Shown here piece after piece: positions 26,621 to 34,965 of a stretch of 40,194 bases of DNA. Under the pieces are notes generated by a model that was given only the letters and a program-made list of their open reading frames with translations, had not been told where the DNA came from and searched no databases. The position numbers and the translations under genes were made by a program. Each line of letters opens with the position of its first letter. The first letter of the stretch is position 1. The stretch lies in the NCBI GenBank assembly GCA_964541695.1, contig CAZIRB010000009.1, positions 1-40,194 on the forward strand. Direction: 5' to 3'. The DNA comes from CAZKGE01 sp964541695 (lineage in GTDB: Bacteria; Bacillota; Clostridia; Christensenellales; CAG-138).

Positions 26621-28150
26621 TCAATCTTTTTTCAGAATCTTGGCGAAGGTCTCGGCGCACTCGTCAAGCGCCTCCTTGGTCGTGGCCTCGTCGGCCAGTA
26701 TCTTGGAGGCCGCCAGCAGAATTGCGTCGACAATCTCCTGCTGTTCCGGGAATGTGGGTTTACTGATCAGCGATACCGAGGTGTCGCCGGTCTTGGGATT
26801 GATCGCCTCCAGATACCGCTGCGGGATGCCCCAGCCGGTTCCCGAATTCGGATCCCGGACGCCGATGACCTTCTTGCCGCCGGTCTTGAGGTACGCGGCC
26901 GTCGGGACATAAGGCCGTTCCTTGACCTCGGGCTCGTCGTACACGGCCGCGACGCCGCTCTGTCCGCCGGTGGCCATCTGCTCCTTCTGCGTGGCGTTGC
27001 CCATTGCCCACTGCATGAACAGCCAGGCCAGCTCGGGCTTCTTGGAATACTTCGGGATGTGGTAGTTCCAGCCCTCGATGCCGACGGCCTTGTCCTCTTT
27101 GATCGGGAGACCGGTGTAGGCAATCTTGCCCTTGACCATGGATTCGTCCGCGTTCTCAACGGCGCCCACCGCGTCGTCCCACTCCCAGCCCATGACCGTG
27201 ATGCCCTGCTGCATGTGGGACTGCGAGGTATCCCAGTCGACGGACAGCAGGCCCGGCGGGCAGAACTTGGTGAGGCTCTTGTAGTAGTCCAGCGCCTCGA
27301 TTGCCTTGGGGGAGTTGATGCCGATCTCGCCGTATTCATAGCCGTGGTCGGCGTAGATCTCACGCGCGCCGAATATGTACAGCACGTTCAGGATATCGTA
27401 CCAGGTGGAGACATGGCGCTTGCCCATCAGCGAGATGCCGTAGATGTTGTCCTTCAATTCCTCGCCGCAGAGCATTTCGCCCTTCTCGCGGGTAAAGAAT
27501 TCGGCCACATCGTAGACCTCCTGCGTGGTCACGGGCGGCGAGGGGAGGTCGTAGTTGTACTTGGCTTTGAAGGCGGCCTGCTCGATGGGATTCTCCAGTA
27601 TGTCCCAACGATACCAGGTATACATCGCGATGAAGTGGAAGGGCAGGCCGTAGAGTTTCTCGTTGTACCAGGAGACCTCGTGCCACCAGGTATCGTCCAG
27701 CATCGCGCCGCCCTCGATATCGAAGCTGGGGTCATGGAGCTTTTCGTTGTTCAGGAAGTCCTCGAGGGGCAGCAGCCAATCGTTCTGCACATAGATGCCG
27801 AGCTGCCTGTGCGGGGCCAGAATCATGTCGTAGATCTGCGTCTTGCCGACGAAGTCGGCCATCGACTTCTCGTTCACTTCTTCCTGGCCGTACTGCTCAA
27901 TCACCACGTTGACGCCGGTGATCTCCTCAAACTCACCCTTGACCCGGTCCAGCGCCTCAAGCGGCGGGAGAGCTTCGCCGATGAATCTTAACGTTTCCCC
28001 TTTCCATGGAGCCGCCGCCTCGGCAAGCGTCCACTCGTCTTCGAACTTGATTTGGTCAACCTTCGAGGTTTGCGCGGGCGCGGCGGTCGAGCATGCGGTG
28101 CCCAAGAGCATGATCAGGCAAAGCAGGGTGCACAGGATCCTCTTAGTCAT
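26621..28150 (-). CDS. Carbohydrate ABC transporter substrate-binding lipoprotein
   Basis: Solute-binding protein of 509 residues, larger than average for family 1 but similar to GlpV-like glycerol/polyol binding proteins. The signal peptide ends with LLGTAC (lipidated Cys20). It contains GETLRFIGEALPPLEALDR, EFEEITGVNVVIEQYGQEEVNEK, YDMILAPHRQLGIYVQ and YSKKPELAWLFMQWA, the last typical of cluster B carbohydrate binding proteins. ATG 28150 follows AAAGGAGG; a start 10 codons earlier lacks support. It is the last gene of a ten-gene operon, directly after the ATPases, and ends at a strong terminator. The permease and dual-ATPase organisation suggests a polyol or small sugar as ligand. Confidence 0.9.
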   Translation of the reverse strand: MTKRILCTLLCLIMLLGTACSTAAPAQTSKVDQIKFEDEWTLAEAAAPWKGETLRFIGEALPPLEALDRVKGEFEEITGVNVVIEQYGQEEVNEKSMADFVGKTQIYDMILAPHRQLGIYVQNDWLLPLEDFLNNEKLHDPSFDIEGGAMLDDTWWHEVSWYNEKLYGLPFHFIAMYTWYRWDILENPIEQAAFKAKYNYDLPSPPVTTQEVYDVAEFFTREKGEMLCGEELKDNIYGISLMGKRHVSTWYDILNVLYIFGAREIYADHGYEYGEIGINSPKAIEALDYYKSLTKFCPPGLLSVDWDTSQSHMQQGITVMGWEWDDAVGAVENADESMVKGKIAYTGLPIKEDKAVGIEGWNYHIPKYSKKPELAWLFMQWAMGNATQKEQMATGGQSGVAAVYDEPEVKERPYVPTAAYLKTGGKKVIGVRDPNSGTGWGIPQRYLEAINPKTGDTSVSLISKPTFPEQQEIVDAILLAASKILADEATTKEALDECAETFAKILKKD

Positions 28151-28176
28151 GGTTTTTCCTCCTTTATTGTAATACG

Positions 28177-29286
28177 TCACACCAGTGACAATTTCGTTTC
28201 CGGATCAAAAGCATACAGGTTCTTGCTGTTCCACCTGAGCCAAATCTTTTGTCCGTTGGCAACATGGTTCCCATAGAAGTATTCCGACTCGGAGACAATC
28301 ACGGTATTGCCCTTCTTTGCGGTGATGCTGATCTTCTCACCGTTGATCTGGAAGAAATCGACGGTAAACTCGTCGAACCCTTCCTCCTTTTCGTACCTCA
28401 CCTCCATATCTGTAGGACGAATGCCAAGGTCGATTCGGCCGGCAAAGCCCTTTTGCCGGATCAGACCCTCGACAGTGCCGCCGGCGGCCAGTTTGATGTC
28501 GTCGTTGCAGGCGTAGAGTTTGCCGTTCTCCTCGGCGAAGGCGACTGGGATGATATTCATCTTGGGCTCGCCGATCATTTTTGCGACGAACTCGTTCCTG
28601 GGGTGGAAGTACAGCTCCTCCGACGAGCCCTCCTGTTCCAGGCGGCCCGCGTTCAGCACGAAGATGCGGTCGGCCATCGCCACGGCCTCGCCCTGGTCCG
28701 GGCTTGTGCAGATGATCGGGATGCCGAGCCCCTGCTGCAATCGCTTCAGCTCCCCGCGCATCTGGTGGCGCAGCTTGGCGTCCAGGTGCGCGATGGGCTC
28801 GTCCAGCAGATAGACGGACGGCCTGCGGATGAGTGTGCGCCCCAGGGCGACGCGCTGCCTCTGGCCGCCGGACAGCTCGCGCGGGAATCGATCCAGCAAG
28901 TCCTCAATCTGGAGGAGCCGCGCGATCTCATGAACGCGCTCGTCCTTTTGCTTGGCCGTGAGCTCCTTTTTGCGGGTCGGGGCGTCGAGCGGGAACTTGA
29001 TGTTGCCGCGGACCGTTTTATTCGGATAGAGGGCGTAGGATTCGAACGCGATCGCCACGTTCCGATCCTGCGGCTTTAGGTAATTGACCAGTTTGCCGTC
29101 GATATAGATGTTGCCGTCGTACAGCGGCAAAATGCCGGCGATCAGGCCGAGGAGCGTGGTTTTGCCGGCGCCCGAGGGGCCCAGCAGGAAGGAAAACTCC
29201 CCCTCGCGGGTGGCGAGCGAAATATCGTGGATCACTTCCGTCTCGCCGTAGCTGTGCACGATGTTCTCTAGTCTAACACTTCCCAT
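28177..29286 (-). CDS. CUT1 ABC transporter ATPase, switch histidine lost
   Basis: MalK/UgpC-type ATPase of 369 residues with a C-terminal OB-fold (TOBE) regulatory region. Walker A is GPSGAGKTT (36-44), the signature is an intact LSGGQ (138-142), Walker B is VYLLDEP with catalytic Glu163, and the D loop AHLDAKLR has Asp169. The Q loop reads AFESYALYP, with Glu82 where Gln is usual. The H loop reads CTSPDQGEA, with Pro197 where the switch histidine belongs. With the neighbouring ATPase it would form a heterodimer in which this chain contributes the good signature but a defective ATP-cleaving side. The ribosome site lies in an 11-bp tandem duplication at the junction with that gene. Confidence 0.9.
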   Translation of the reverse strand: MGSVRLENIVHSYGETEVIHDISLATREGEFSFLLGPSGAGKTTLLGLIAGILPLYDGNIYIDGKLVNYLKPQDRNVAIAFESYALYPNKTVRGNIKFPLDAPTRKKELTAKQKDERVHEIARLLQIEDLLDRFPRELSGGQRQRVALGRTLIRRPSVYLLDEPIAHLDAKLRHQMRGELKRLQQGLGIPIICTSPDQGEAVAMADRIFVLNAGRLEQEGSSEELYFHPRNEFVAKMIGEPKMNIIPVAFAEENGKLYACNDDIKLAAGGTVEGLIRQKGFAGRIDLGIRPTDMEVRYEKEEGFDEFTVDFFQINGEKISITAKKGNTVIVSESEYFYGNHVANGQKIWLRWNSKNLYAFDPETKLSLV

Positions 29287-29287
29287 A

Positions 29288-29309
29288 ATCCACTCCTAAT
29301 CCACTCCTA
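29288..29309 (-). repeat. 11-bp tandem duplication forming a ribosome site
   Basis: The unit ATCCACTCCTA (plus strand) occurs at 29288-29298 and 29299-29309. The upstream copy, in minus-strand sense, encodes the last codons and stop of one ATPase gene; the other supplies AGGAG for the next. Confidence 0.85.
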
Positions 29310-30390
29310 AGAGATTGTACTCGGTCTCAAGGTCAAAGTAATTGCACTTGTCGTACCGGAACGCGAGATAGATGCTGTCTCCGATATGCAGCGACTTGTC
29401 CATCGCGCACGTCACCAGCAGGTTTTGCTTCCCGATCGTGACGGTCAGCAGCATCTCCTCGTTGCGCGGCTCGATGAAAAACACCGTTCCCTCCGCGTAC
29501 CCTTCCCGCTGCGTCCTTGAGATGTTGACGTAGGAGTGGCGCACGCCCAGAATCAACCCCGTCTTGCCCGTCCTAGCGATGGCGTCCGCCGCCTCGCCGG
29601 TAAAGGGGATCGACGCGCCGTCGAACTCCAGCGTGGACGCGGCTTTGTTGAACGCGCAGCGGATGAACGTCATGGGCGGCTCGCCGATAAAGCCGCCGAC
29701 GAACACGTTTGTCGGGTTCCGGTAGACGTTCTCCGGCGTGTCCACCTGCTGGAGCTCGCCGTTGTTCATGATGGCGATCCGGTCGCCCATGACCATCGCC
29801 TCGATCTGGTCGTGGGTCACGTACAGCGTCGTCACCTTGAGCATGCGCTGGATTTGTAATAGCTCCTCGCGCATCCGCGCCTTGAGCTCCTCCTCCAGGT
29901 GGCTGATGGGCTCGTCCAGTATCAGCACCTTGGGGCTGCAGACGAGCGCCCTTGCCACGCCGACCCGCTGCTGAACGCCGCCCGAAAGCCCCTTGACCGA
30001 CTGGTCGAGCATTTTTTCGATGCCCAAGAGCGCCGCGACATCCTTGACCTTTTTGTCGATCTCCGCCTTGGGAAGCTTGCGGATTTCCAGCGGGAACGAG
30101 ATGTTCCCGTAGACGGTCATGTTGGGATAGAGCGCGTAGTTCTCAAACGCCATCGCGATATCCCGTTCGCCGGGCGAAAGCCGATTGACCAGCCGGTCGC
30201 CGATGTACATCTCGCCCGACGTGATCTCCTCCAGGCCGGCGACCATTCGCATCGTTGTGGATTTGCCGCAGCCGGACGGCCCGAGCAGGCACATGAACTC
30301 GCCGTCCTTGATATGCAGGTTCATATGCTTGACGGCTTCGACGCCGCCGCGGTAAATTTTCCCTACGTCCTTAATTGTTACGCTTGCCAT
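29296..30390 (-). CDS. CUT1 ABC transporter ATPase, altered signature motif
   Basis: Second MalK/UgpC-type ATPase, 364 residues. Walker A is GPSGCGKST (37-45), Walker B is LILDEP with Glu160 and the switch histidine is present (His193 in YVTHDQIEA). The signature is LSGGV (135-139) in place of LSGGQ, and the D loop reads SHLEEELK with Glu166 in place of Asp. The Q loop reads AFENYALYP with Glu83, as in its partner. The C-terminal regulatory domain is complete. Its losses are complementary to those in the adjacent ATPase, so the composite site built from this chain's Walker motifs and the other chain's LSGGQ is the consensus one. It resembles the paired ATPases GlpS/GlpT of rhizobial glycerol importers. 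Confidence 0.9.
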   Translation of the reverse strand: MASVTIKDVGKIYRGGVEAVKHMNLHIKDGEFMCLLGPSGCGKSTTMRMVAGLEEITSGEMYIGDRLVNRLSPGERDIAMAFENYALYPNMTVYGNISFPLEIRKLPKAEIDKKVKDVAALLGIEKMLDQSVKGLSGGVQQRVGVARALVCSPKVLILDEPISHLEEELKARMREELLQIQRMLKVTTLYVTHDQIEAMVMGDRIAIMNNGELQQVDTPENVYRNPTNVFVGGFIGEPPMTFIRCAFNKAASTLEFDGASIPFTGEAADAIARTGKTGLILGVRHSYVNISRTQREGYAEGTVFFIEPRNEEMLLTVTIGKQNLLVTCAMDKSLHIGDSIYLAFRYDKCNYFDLETEYNLLGVD

Positions 30391-30405
30391 TGAGGTATTT
30401 CTCCT

Positions 30406-30690
30406 TTACGATCTGATACCGGCATCCGGCGCATTGCTTTGGCACAGTTTCTCGAAACGCGCGCGTCTTTGCTTAAAGTACTGCTTCCAGATCCCGTACG
30501 CCACCAGGAGCCATACGATAAGCGAGAACTCGACGTGGATTCCGAGCCATTTTTCGATCGTAAACAACCAGATCAGTCCGATCATGACGAGCGTGAAGAC
30601 CGTGTAGAAAATGCAGTCCCCGAGCTCAACCTCGCTGCCCCACACGAACTTCCACATTGCCTTCCCGAATTTCGACTTGCTTTTTTTCAT
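30406..30690 (-). CDS. Small two-helix membrane protein of the ABC operon
   Basis: 94-residue protein with a basic N-terminus, two hydrophobic helices (about 27-45 and 52-69) and a basic cytoplasmic-looking tail KQYFKQRRARFEKL. It begins 12 bp after the MalG-like permease gene and ends 15 bp before the second ATPase gene, so it is translated within the transporter set. Rhizobial glycerol ABC operons carry a small membrane gene (glpU) of unknown role in the same kind of position; similarity is by layout, not proven by sequence. It could be an accessory subunit of the permease complex. No enzymatic motif is visible. Confidence 0.75.
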   Translation of the reverse strand: MKKSKSKFGKAMWKFVWGSEVELGDCIFYTVFTLVMIGLIWLFTIEKWLGIHVEFSLIVWLLVAYGIWKQYFKQRRARFEKLCQSNAPDAGIRS

Positions 30691-30702
30691 GCCGTCCTCC
30701 TT

Positions 30703-31542
30703 TTATCCCTTGACGGAGCCGAGCGACAGGCCCTGGATCAGGTACTTCTGAAGGAATATGGCCAGTATGATGACGGGCAGGGTGACCACGCCGGACGCGG
30801 CGCACAGCTGGCCCCAGAACGTTCCGTGCGGCGTGATCAGGCCGCTGAAGGACGCAGGCAAAGTCTTGGCCGCCTGTCCGCCCAGGATCAGACCGAACAG
30901 CATCTCGTTCCAGGAGAAGATGAACGCCAAGAGCGCGGTCGAGGCGACGCCGGGCTTCACAATCGGAAGAATGGCGTGCCAGAACGTTCCGAACTCCCCG
31001 TAGCCGTCGACCAGCGCCGCGTCGTCCAGCTCCATGGGAATGTCGTCGAAGAAGGACCGCATCACGTAGATGACGAAGGCGACGATGAACGTGCAGTGCG
31101 CGAGCGTGAGGCCGAACGTCGTGCCCAGGAGGCTGAGCTTGCTGAACATGATATACAGCGGGAGCGCCTCGGCGACGCCGGGGCACATGCGCGTCGTCAG
31201 AAAGTAGAAGTACAGGTGCTTTTTCCCGAAGATATGGAACCGGCTGAACGCGTAGGCGCAGGGCACGCCGACCAACAGGCTGAGCCCCACCGTCAGAACG
31301 GCCGTCAGCACTGAGTTTCTCAGATATTGCATAAAGCCGTTCTTGATGAAAACCTCCGGGAAGTTTTCCAGCGTCGGCGTGAAAAACAATTTCGGCGTGG
31401 TCGAAAGAATATCCGTCCTCTGCTTAAAGCCCGACAGGAACGTCCACAGGTAGGGGACCAGCGTGATCAGGCAGGCTATGACAATGAGGATAATGGAGAG
31501 ATTGCTTACAAGCTGTGCCGCGGCGCTGCGTCTTTGCAACAT
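30703..31542 (-). CDS. CUT1 ABC transporter permease (MalG-like)
   Basis: Membrane subunit of 279 residues with six predicted helices. The first helix (about 14-36, LIVIACLITLVPYLWTFLSG) and a periplasmic loop precede the BPD_transp_1 domain; the EAA coupling loop reads DDAALVDGYGEFGTFWHAILPIVKPG, and FIFSWNEMLFGLIL is typical of MalG-type proteins. Its start overlaps the previous permease gene by 37 bp, a long overlap that indicates tight translational coupling. Confidence 0.93.
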   Translation of the reverse strand: MLQRRSAAAQLVSNLSIILIVIACLITLVPYLWTFLSGFKQRTDILSTTPKLFFTPTLENFPEVFIKNGFMQYLRNSVLTAVLTVGLSLLVGVPCAYAFSRFHIFGKKHLYFYFLTTRMCPGVAEALPLYIMFSKLSLLGTTFGLTLAHCTFIVAFVIYVMRSFFDDIPMELDDAALVDGYGEFGTFWHAILPIVKPGVASTALLAFIFSWNEMLFGLILGGQAAKTLPASFSGLITPHGTFWGQLCAASGVVTLPVIILAIFLQKYLIQGLSLGSVKG

Positions 31543-32444
31543 ATGTCGATTCTCCTCTTCCTAGAATTTAGCTTTTGCTCAGGCTTGACGACCGTGTGGA
31601 AAAAGATGAGGCAGGCGATGTAGCTGATCAGGAAGATGACGAATACCACCGCGCTGCCGTAACCCGTATGCCAGTACAGGAAATTCACGCGGTACCCGAA
31701 CAACGACAGCGTCTCCGTCGCAAGACCTGGGCCGCCGACGGTGGTGATCCAGATGGTGTCGAATATCTTGTACAGGTCGGTGAACCGCAGCAGGAACCCG
31801 ACGATCATGATGGGCCTTAACGCGGGCATGATGATACGCCAGAACGTCTGCCAGCCGGAGGCGTTGTTGACCGCCGCGGCCTCCAGCGGCTCTCTGGGCA
31901 GCCCGCACAATCCCGCTAAAAAGAGCAGGAACATAAACGGCGTCCACTGCCACACGTCGATCATCGTAATGGCCGCAAGCGCCGTTTTGATGTTGGACAA
32001 AAGACCGTCCGGAGACAGGCCGGCCTCGCGCAGCCAGATGCCCACCGGGCCGAACACCGGGTTCAGGTTCAGGTTCCAGATCAGGCCGACGACGCTGGGG
32101 GAGATGATCATCGGAATGATCAGGATCGGCACGACGAATTTGCGCATCTTCAGATGCTTCCAAACGATCAGCGCCAGCACAAGGCCGATGATGAACTCGA
32201 GCGGCAGCGCGACGAGCATGATCTTGGCCGTGTTCCACAGGCTGATGATGAAGGAGGAGTCCGAAAACGCCTCGCGGTAGTTGTCCAGACCTACGAAGGA
32301 GCCGCTCGACACGTTGGAGTAGCTCGTGTCGAAGAAGCTGTTGTAGATCATGATGCACCACGGTATCAGGGAGATCACGCAGGTCAAAGCGAAAGCCGGA
32401 ATCGTCCAGGCATTCCAACCTTGCCATTTGCTTTTTCTTATCAT
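31506..32444 (-). CDS. CUT1 ABC transporter permease (MalF/UgpA-like)
   Basis: Membrane subunit of 312 residues, six helices predicted. Family signs are SLIPWCIMIYNSFFD in the first helix, SFVGLDNYREAFSD in the extracytoplasmic loop, and the EAA loop REPLEAAAVNNASGWQTFWRIIMPALRP, where the usual Asp-Gly reads Asn-Asn. It pairs with the downstream MalG-like permease to form the channel. The ATG lies 2 bp after the SDR stop, and its ribosome site GGGTAGG is inside the end of the SDR gene. Confidence 0.93.
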   Translation of the reverse strand: MIRKSKWQGWNAWTIPAFALTCVISLIPWCIMIYNSFFDTSYSNVSSGSFVGLDNYREAFSDSSFIISLWNTAKIMLVALPLEFIIGLVLALIVWKHLKMRKFVVPILIIPMIISPSVVGLIWNLNLNPVFGPVGIWLREAGLSPDGLLSNIKTALAAITMIDVWQWTPFMFLLFLAGLCGLPREPLEAAAVNNASGWQTFWRIIMPALRPIMIVGFLLRFTDLYKIFDTIWITTVGGPGLATETLSLFGYRVNFLYWHTGYGSAVVFVIFLISYIACLIFFHTVVKPEQKLNSRKRRIDICCKDAAPRHSL

Positions 32445-32446
32445 AA

Positions 32447-33226
32447 TTACCTACCCTTCTGGATTCTGAGACCTTTTCCGTATCCCAGCGTTTCTCCCTG
32501 GTCGATGATGACCGCGGAGCCCTTCATGGCGGAGGCGTCGTCGCTGGCCAGGAAAAGAACGAGGTTGGCGATCTCCTGCGGCTGCGAAATCTGCCCCATG
32601 CTGTCCAGCGTCGCCTCGGGGTCCGGCTCCAGGCTGAGCTGGCGCTCCAGCAGCGGGGTCATCATGTTCCCGGGGCAGACCACGTTGATCCGGATGTTAT
32701 CCTTCGCGTGGTCCAGGGCCAAAGCTCTTGCAAAGGCCACGACCGCGCCCTTGCTGGCGGCGTAGCTGGTGAAGCCCGGATCGCACACGTACGCCCAGTT
32801 GGAGCCGGTGAACACGATCGTTCCGCCGTCCTGCCGGAGCATCTGCGTCACCGCGCCCTTTGCGGCCAGGAACATGCCGTCCAGGTTGATGCTGATGACC
32901 CGCTTCCACTGCTCGAAGGTCATCTCGTTGATCGTCCGCGGCACGTCGATGATGCCGGCGTTGGCATGCAGCACGTCCACGCGGTCAAACCGCCGGATCA
33001 CCTCGTCGTAAGCGGCCTGGACCTGAGCGGGGTCGGTCAGGTCGCAGGGCAGGAATATCGCTTTGCCGCCTTCGCGCTCAATTTCCGCCGCCGCCTCCGG
33101 CCCCTTTCTGGCGTCCACGTCGAAGATCGCCACCGTGGCGCCTTCCCGGGCGAAGGACCTGGCGCTTGCGTAGCCCAGCCCCGACGCGCCGCCCGTGACA
33201 ACGACAATTTTGTCCTTAAATCGCAT
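32447..33226 (-). CDS. SDR-family NAD-dependent dehydrogenase
   Basis: Classical short-chain dehydrogenase/reductase of 259 residues. The cofactor loop TGGASGLG is at 11-18, Asp36 at the end of beta 2 favours NAD over NADP, HANAG is at 87-91, and the catalytic set is Asn114, Ser142, Tyr155 and Lys159 (YAASK). Genes of this kind between a polyol importer and a FGGY kinase usually oxidise the imported polyol or sugar to the ketose that the kinase phosphorylates. GAGGAGG precedes the ATG. Substrate unknown; alternatives are gluconate or deoxysugar dehydrogenases. Confidence 0.9.
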   Translation of the reverse strand: MRFKDKIVVVTGGASGLGYASARSFAREGATVAIFDVDARKGPEAAAEIEREGGKAIFLPCDLTDPAQVQAAYDEVIRRFDRVDVLHANAGIIDVPRTINEMTFEQWKRVISINLDGMFLAAKGAVTQMLRQDGGTIVFTGSNWAYVCDPGFTSYAASKGAVVAFARALALDHAKDNIRINVVCPGNMMTPLLERQLSLEPDPEATLDSMGQISQPQEIANLVLFLASDDASAMKGSAVIIDQGETLGYGKGLRIQKGR

Positions 33227-33273
33227 TGGTCTCCTCCTCGCTCGCTTTGATGAATTTTTTTCGGGATTTAGAC

Positions 33274-33327
33274 GCGCGCGCCGGTCCGAAAACCGGAGTT
33301 TTGTTCCGAAACAGGGCCCACGCGCGC
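33274..33327 (-). other. Intercistronic multi-hairpin structure
   Basis: In the 167-bp gap between kinase and SDR genes, GCGCGCG (33274-33280) can pair with CGCGCGC (33321-33327), enclosing two small hairpins (CCGGT/ACCGG at 33281-33296 and GTTT/AAAC at 33298-33312). No T-tail is present on the minus strand. Just upstream in the transcript, overlapping the kinase stop, is a 10-bp palindrome TGACCGGTCA (33387-33396). It may be an mRNA-processing or stability element. Confidence 0.4.
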
Positions 33328-33393
33328 TCCCCCCGCCTGAGAATCGTTACACTTTACATCCGCAGGCCGTATAACGCCTTGACCGGTGACCGG

Positions 33394-34917
33394 TCATTCC
33401 GCCGACAGCTCAAATATGGGGCAGAGGGCGGTATAGAGCTGCTTATACTGGTCGAACAGCTTCCGGTATATCTCGTGATTCTTCATGTCGGGCTCGTACT
33501 TGCGCTTCAGCGAGACCATCCCGTTGACGGCCTTCTCGAGGTCGTTGAACAGGCCGACCGAAACGCCGCTGACGATCGCGACGCCGAGGCAAGCGGCGTC
33601 CGAATACGCCGTCTCCCAGATCACCTTGCCGGTAATGTCCGCCTTGATCTGGTTCCAGACCGGGCTCTTGGAGCCGCCGCCGAGCACCCGGATCTCGTTG
33701 ACCGGTATGCCCATGGCCTCGATCACCTCGATGTTGCGCCGGACGATGAAGCCGACCGACTCCATCAGCGCGCGGATAAAATGCGCCTTGGTGTGCTTCA
33801 TGGTGATGCCGAAGTACACGCCCTTCGCGTTCGGGTTGGCTTCGGGCGCCATGGCGCCCTGCAGATGCGGCAGCATGATCAGCCCGTCGGACCCGGCGGG
33901 GACGGTCTGGACCTCTTTATCCATGATGTAATAGGAGTCCATGTCGGTCTTTTCCGAAAGCAGGATCTCAAGGTCGCAGAACGCGTCGCGGAACCATTTC
34001 AGCGCCATGCCGCCCGTGGTGAACGTGTGCGCCATGTACAGGTCCTTGATCCCGTGATAATGGCAGGGCATCTGGAACGACGGGTCCTGAAACACGTTGT
34101 TGACCGTGGCGCAGATGGCCAGCGCCGCCCCCGTATTCTCGGAGAACATGCCGGGTTTGATGTTTCCCACGCCCAGGGCGCCCGCGGCCTGGTCCAGCAC
34201 GCCGGAGCACACGATGAGGCCGTTTGACACGCCGAGCTCCTTGGCCGCGGCCTGCGTGATTTGGCCCACGATATCGCCCGGCTCGTAGATCTCCGGCAAC
34301 TGGCTCTGGCTGACGCCCAGGTACTCCAGCATCTCGGGCCACCACTTCTTCGTGTTGATATTCCAGTAGAGCGTGGAGCAGATGAGGGACCCTTCGCAGG
34401 AGAACTTGCCCGTCATGCGGTAGATGAAGTAATCCTCGATCAGCAAAATCTTGAATATCTTCTTGAAGACTTCCGGCTCGTTGCGCTTGACCCACAGGAG
34501 CTTGCTGGCGGGCCAGGTGGGCACGATGCTGACCTGGCCGGTGATGGGGTAGACGACCTCGGGCGGGAATTTGGCGTTCAGCTCCTCGGCCTCTTTCAGC
34601 GCCCGGTTGTCCATCCAAACGATGGCGTTGCGCAGCGGCTTGCCGCTCTCGTCGATCAAAATCAGCGTCTCGCCCTGCGCGGAGATGCCCATGCAGGCTA
34701 GGCTTTCCCCGGAAACGCCGCTTTTTGCGAGCGCGTCGGCTAGGCCCCTTTTAAACGCCTCCCAATACGTTTCCACCGGCAGCTCGACGGAGAGCGTGTC
34801 CGGCGTCAGCAGTTTGTACTCCTGCGTGGACGTGGCCAGAAACTTTCCGTTTAAGTCGACAATCGCCACCTTGATGGCGGTCGTTCCAAGATCCAGGCTT
34901 AAAATGTGCTTTTCCAT
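33394..34917 (-). CDS. FGGY-family carbohydrate kinase (xylulokinase-like)
   Basis: ATP-dependent kinase of 507 residues. It has the phosphate loop LSLDLGTTAIKVAIVD (6-21), GISAQGETLILID (77-89), IVWMDNRA (99-106), the catalytic-base region CSGVLDQAAGALGVG with Asp242, TTGGMALKWFRD, LPHLQGAMAPEANPNAKG and the adenine-side LGGGSKSPVWNQIKADITG. The ATG at 34917 has GGGGGA upstream; a start 5 codons earlier was rejected. Placed between a cupin and an SDR, it probably phosphorylates the ketose produced by the SDR. Xylulose, ribulose, erythrulose or similar are candidates; a xylB symbol would go beyond the evidence. Confidence 0.9.
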   Translation of the reverse strand: MEKHILSLDLGTTAIKVAIVDLNGKFLATSTQEYKLLTPDTLSVELPVETYWEAFKRGLADALAKSGVSGESLACMGISAQGETLILIDESGKPLRNAIVWMDNRALKEAEELNAKFPPEVVYPITGQVSIVPTWPASKLLWVKRNEPEVFKKIFKILLIEDYFIYRMTGKFSCEGSLICSTLYWNINTKKWWPEMLEYLGVSQSQLPEIYEPGDIVGQITQAAAKELGVSNGLIVCSGVLDQAAGALGVGNIKPGMFSENTGAALAICATVNNVFQDPSFQMPCHYHGIKDLYMAHTFTTGGMALKWFRDAFCDLEILLSEKTDMDSYYIMDKEVQTVPAGSDGLIMLPHLQGAMAPEANPNAKGVYFGITMKHTKAHFIRALMESVGFIVRRNIEVIEAMGIPVNEIRVLGGGSKSPVWNQIKADITGKVIWETAYSDAACLGVAIVSGVSVGLFNDLEKAVNGMVSLKRKYEPDMKNHEIYRKLFDQYKQLYTALCPIFELSAE

Positions 34918-34965
34918 ATTTCGTTCCCCCAATGCGTTGTCCGTTTTTTTGCCGAATCGCCCGGC

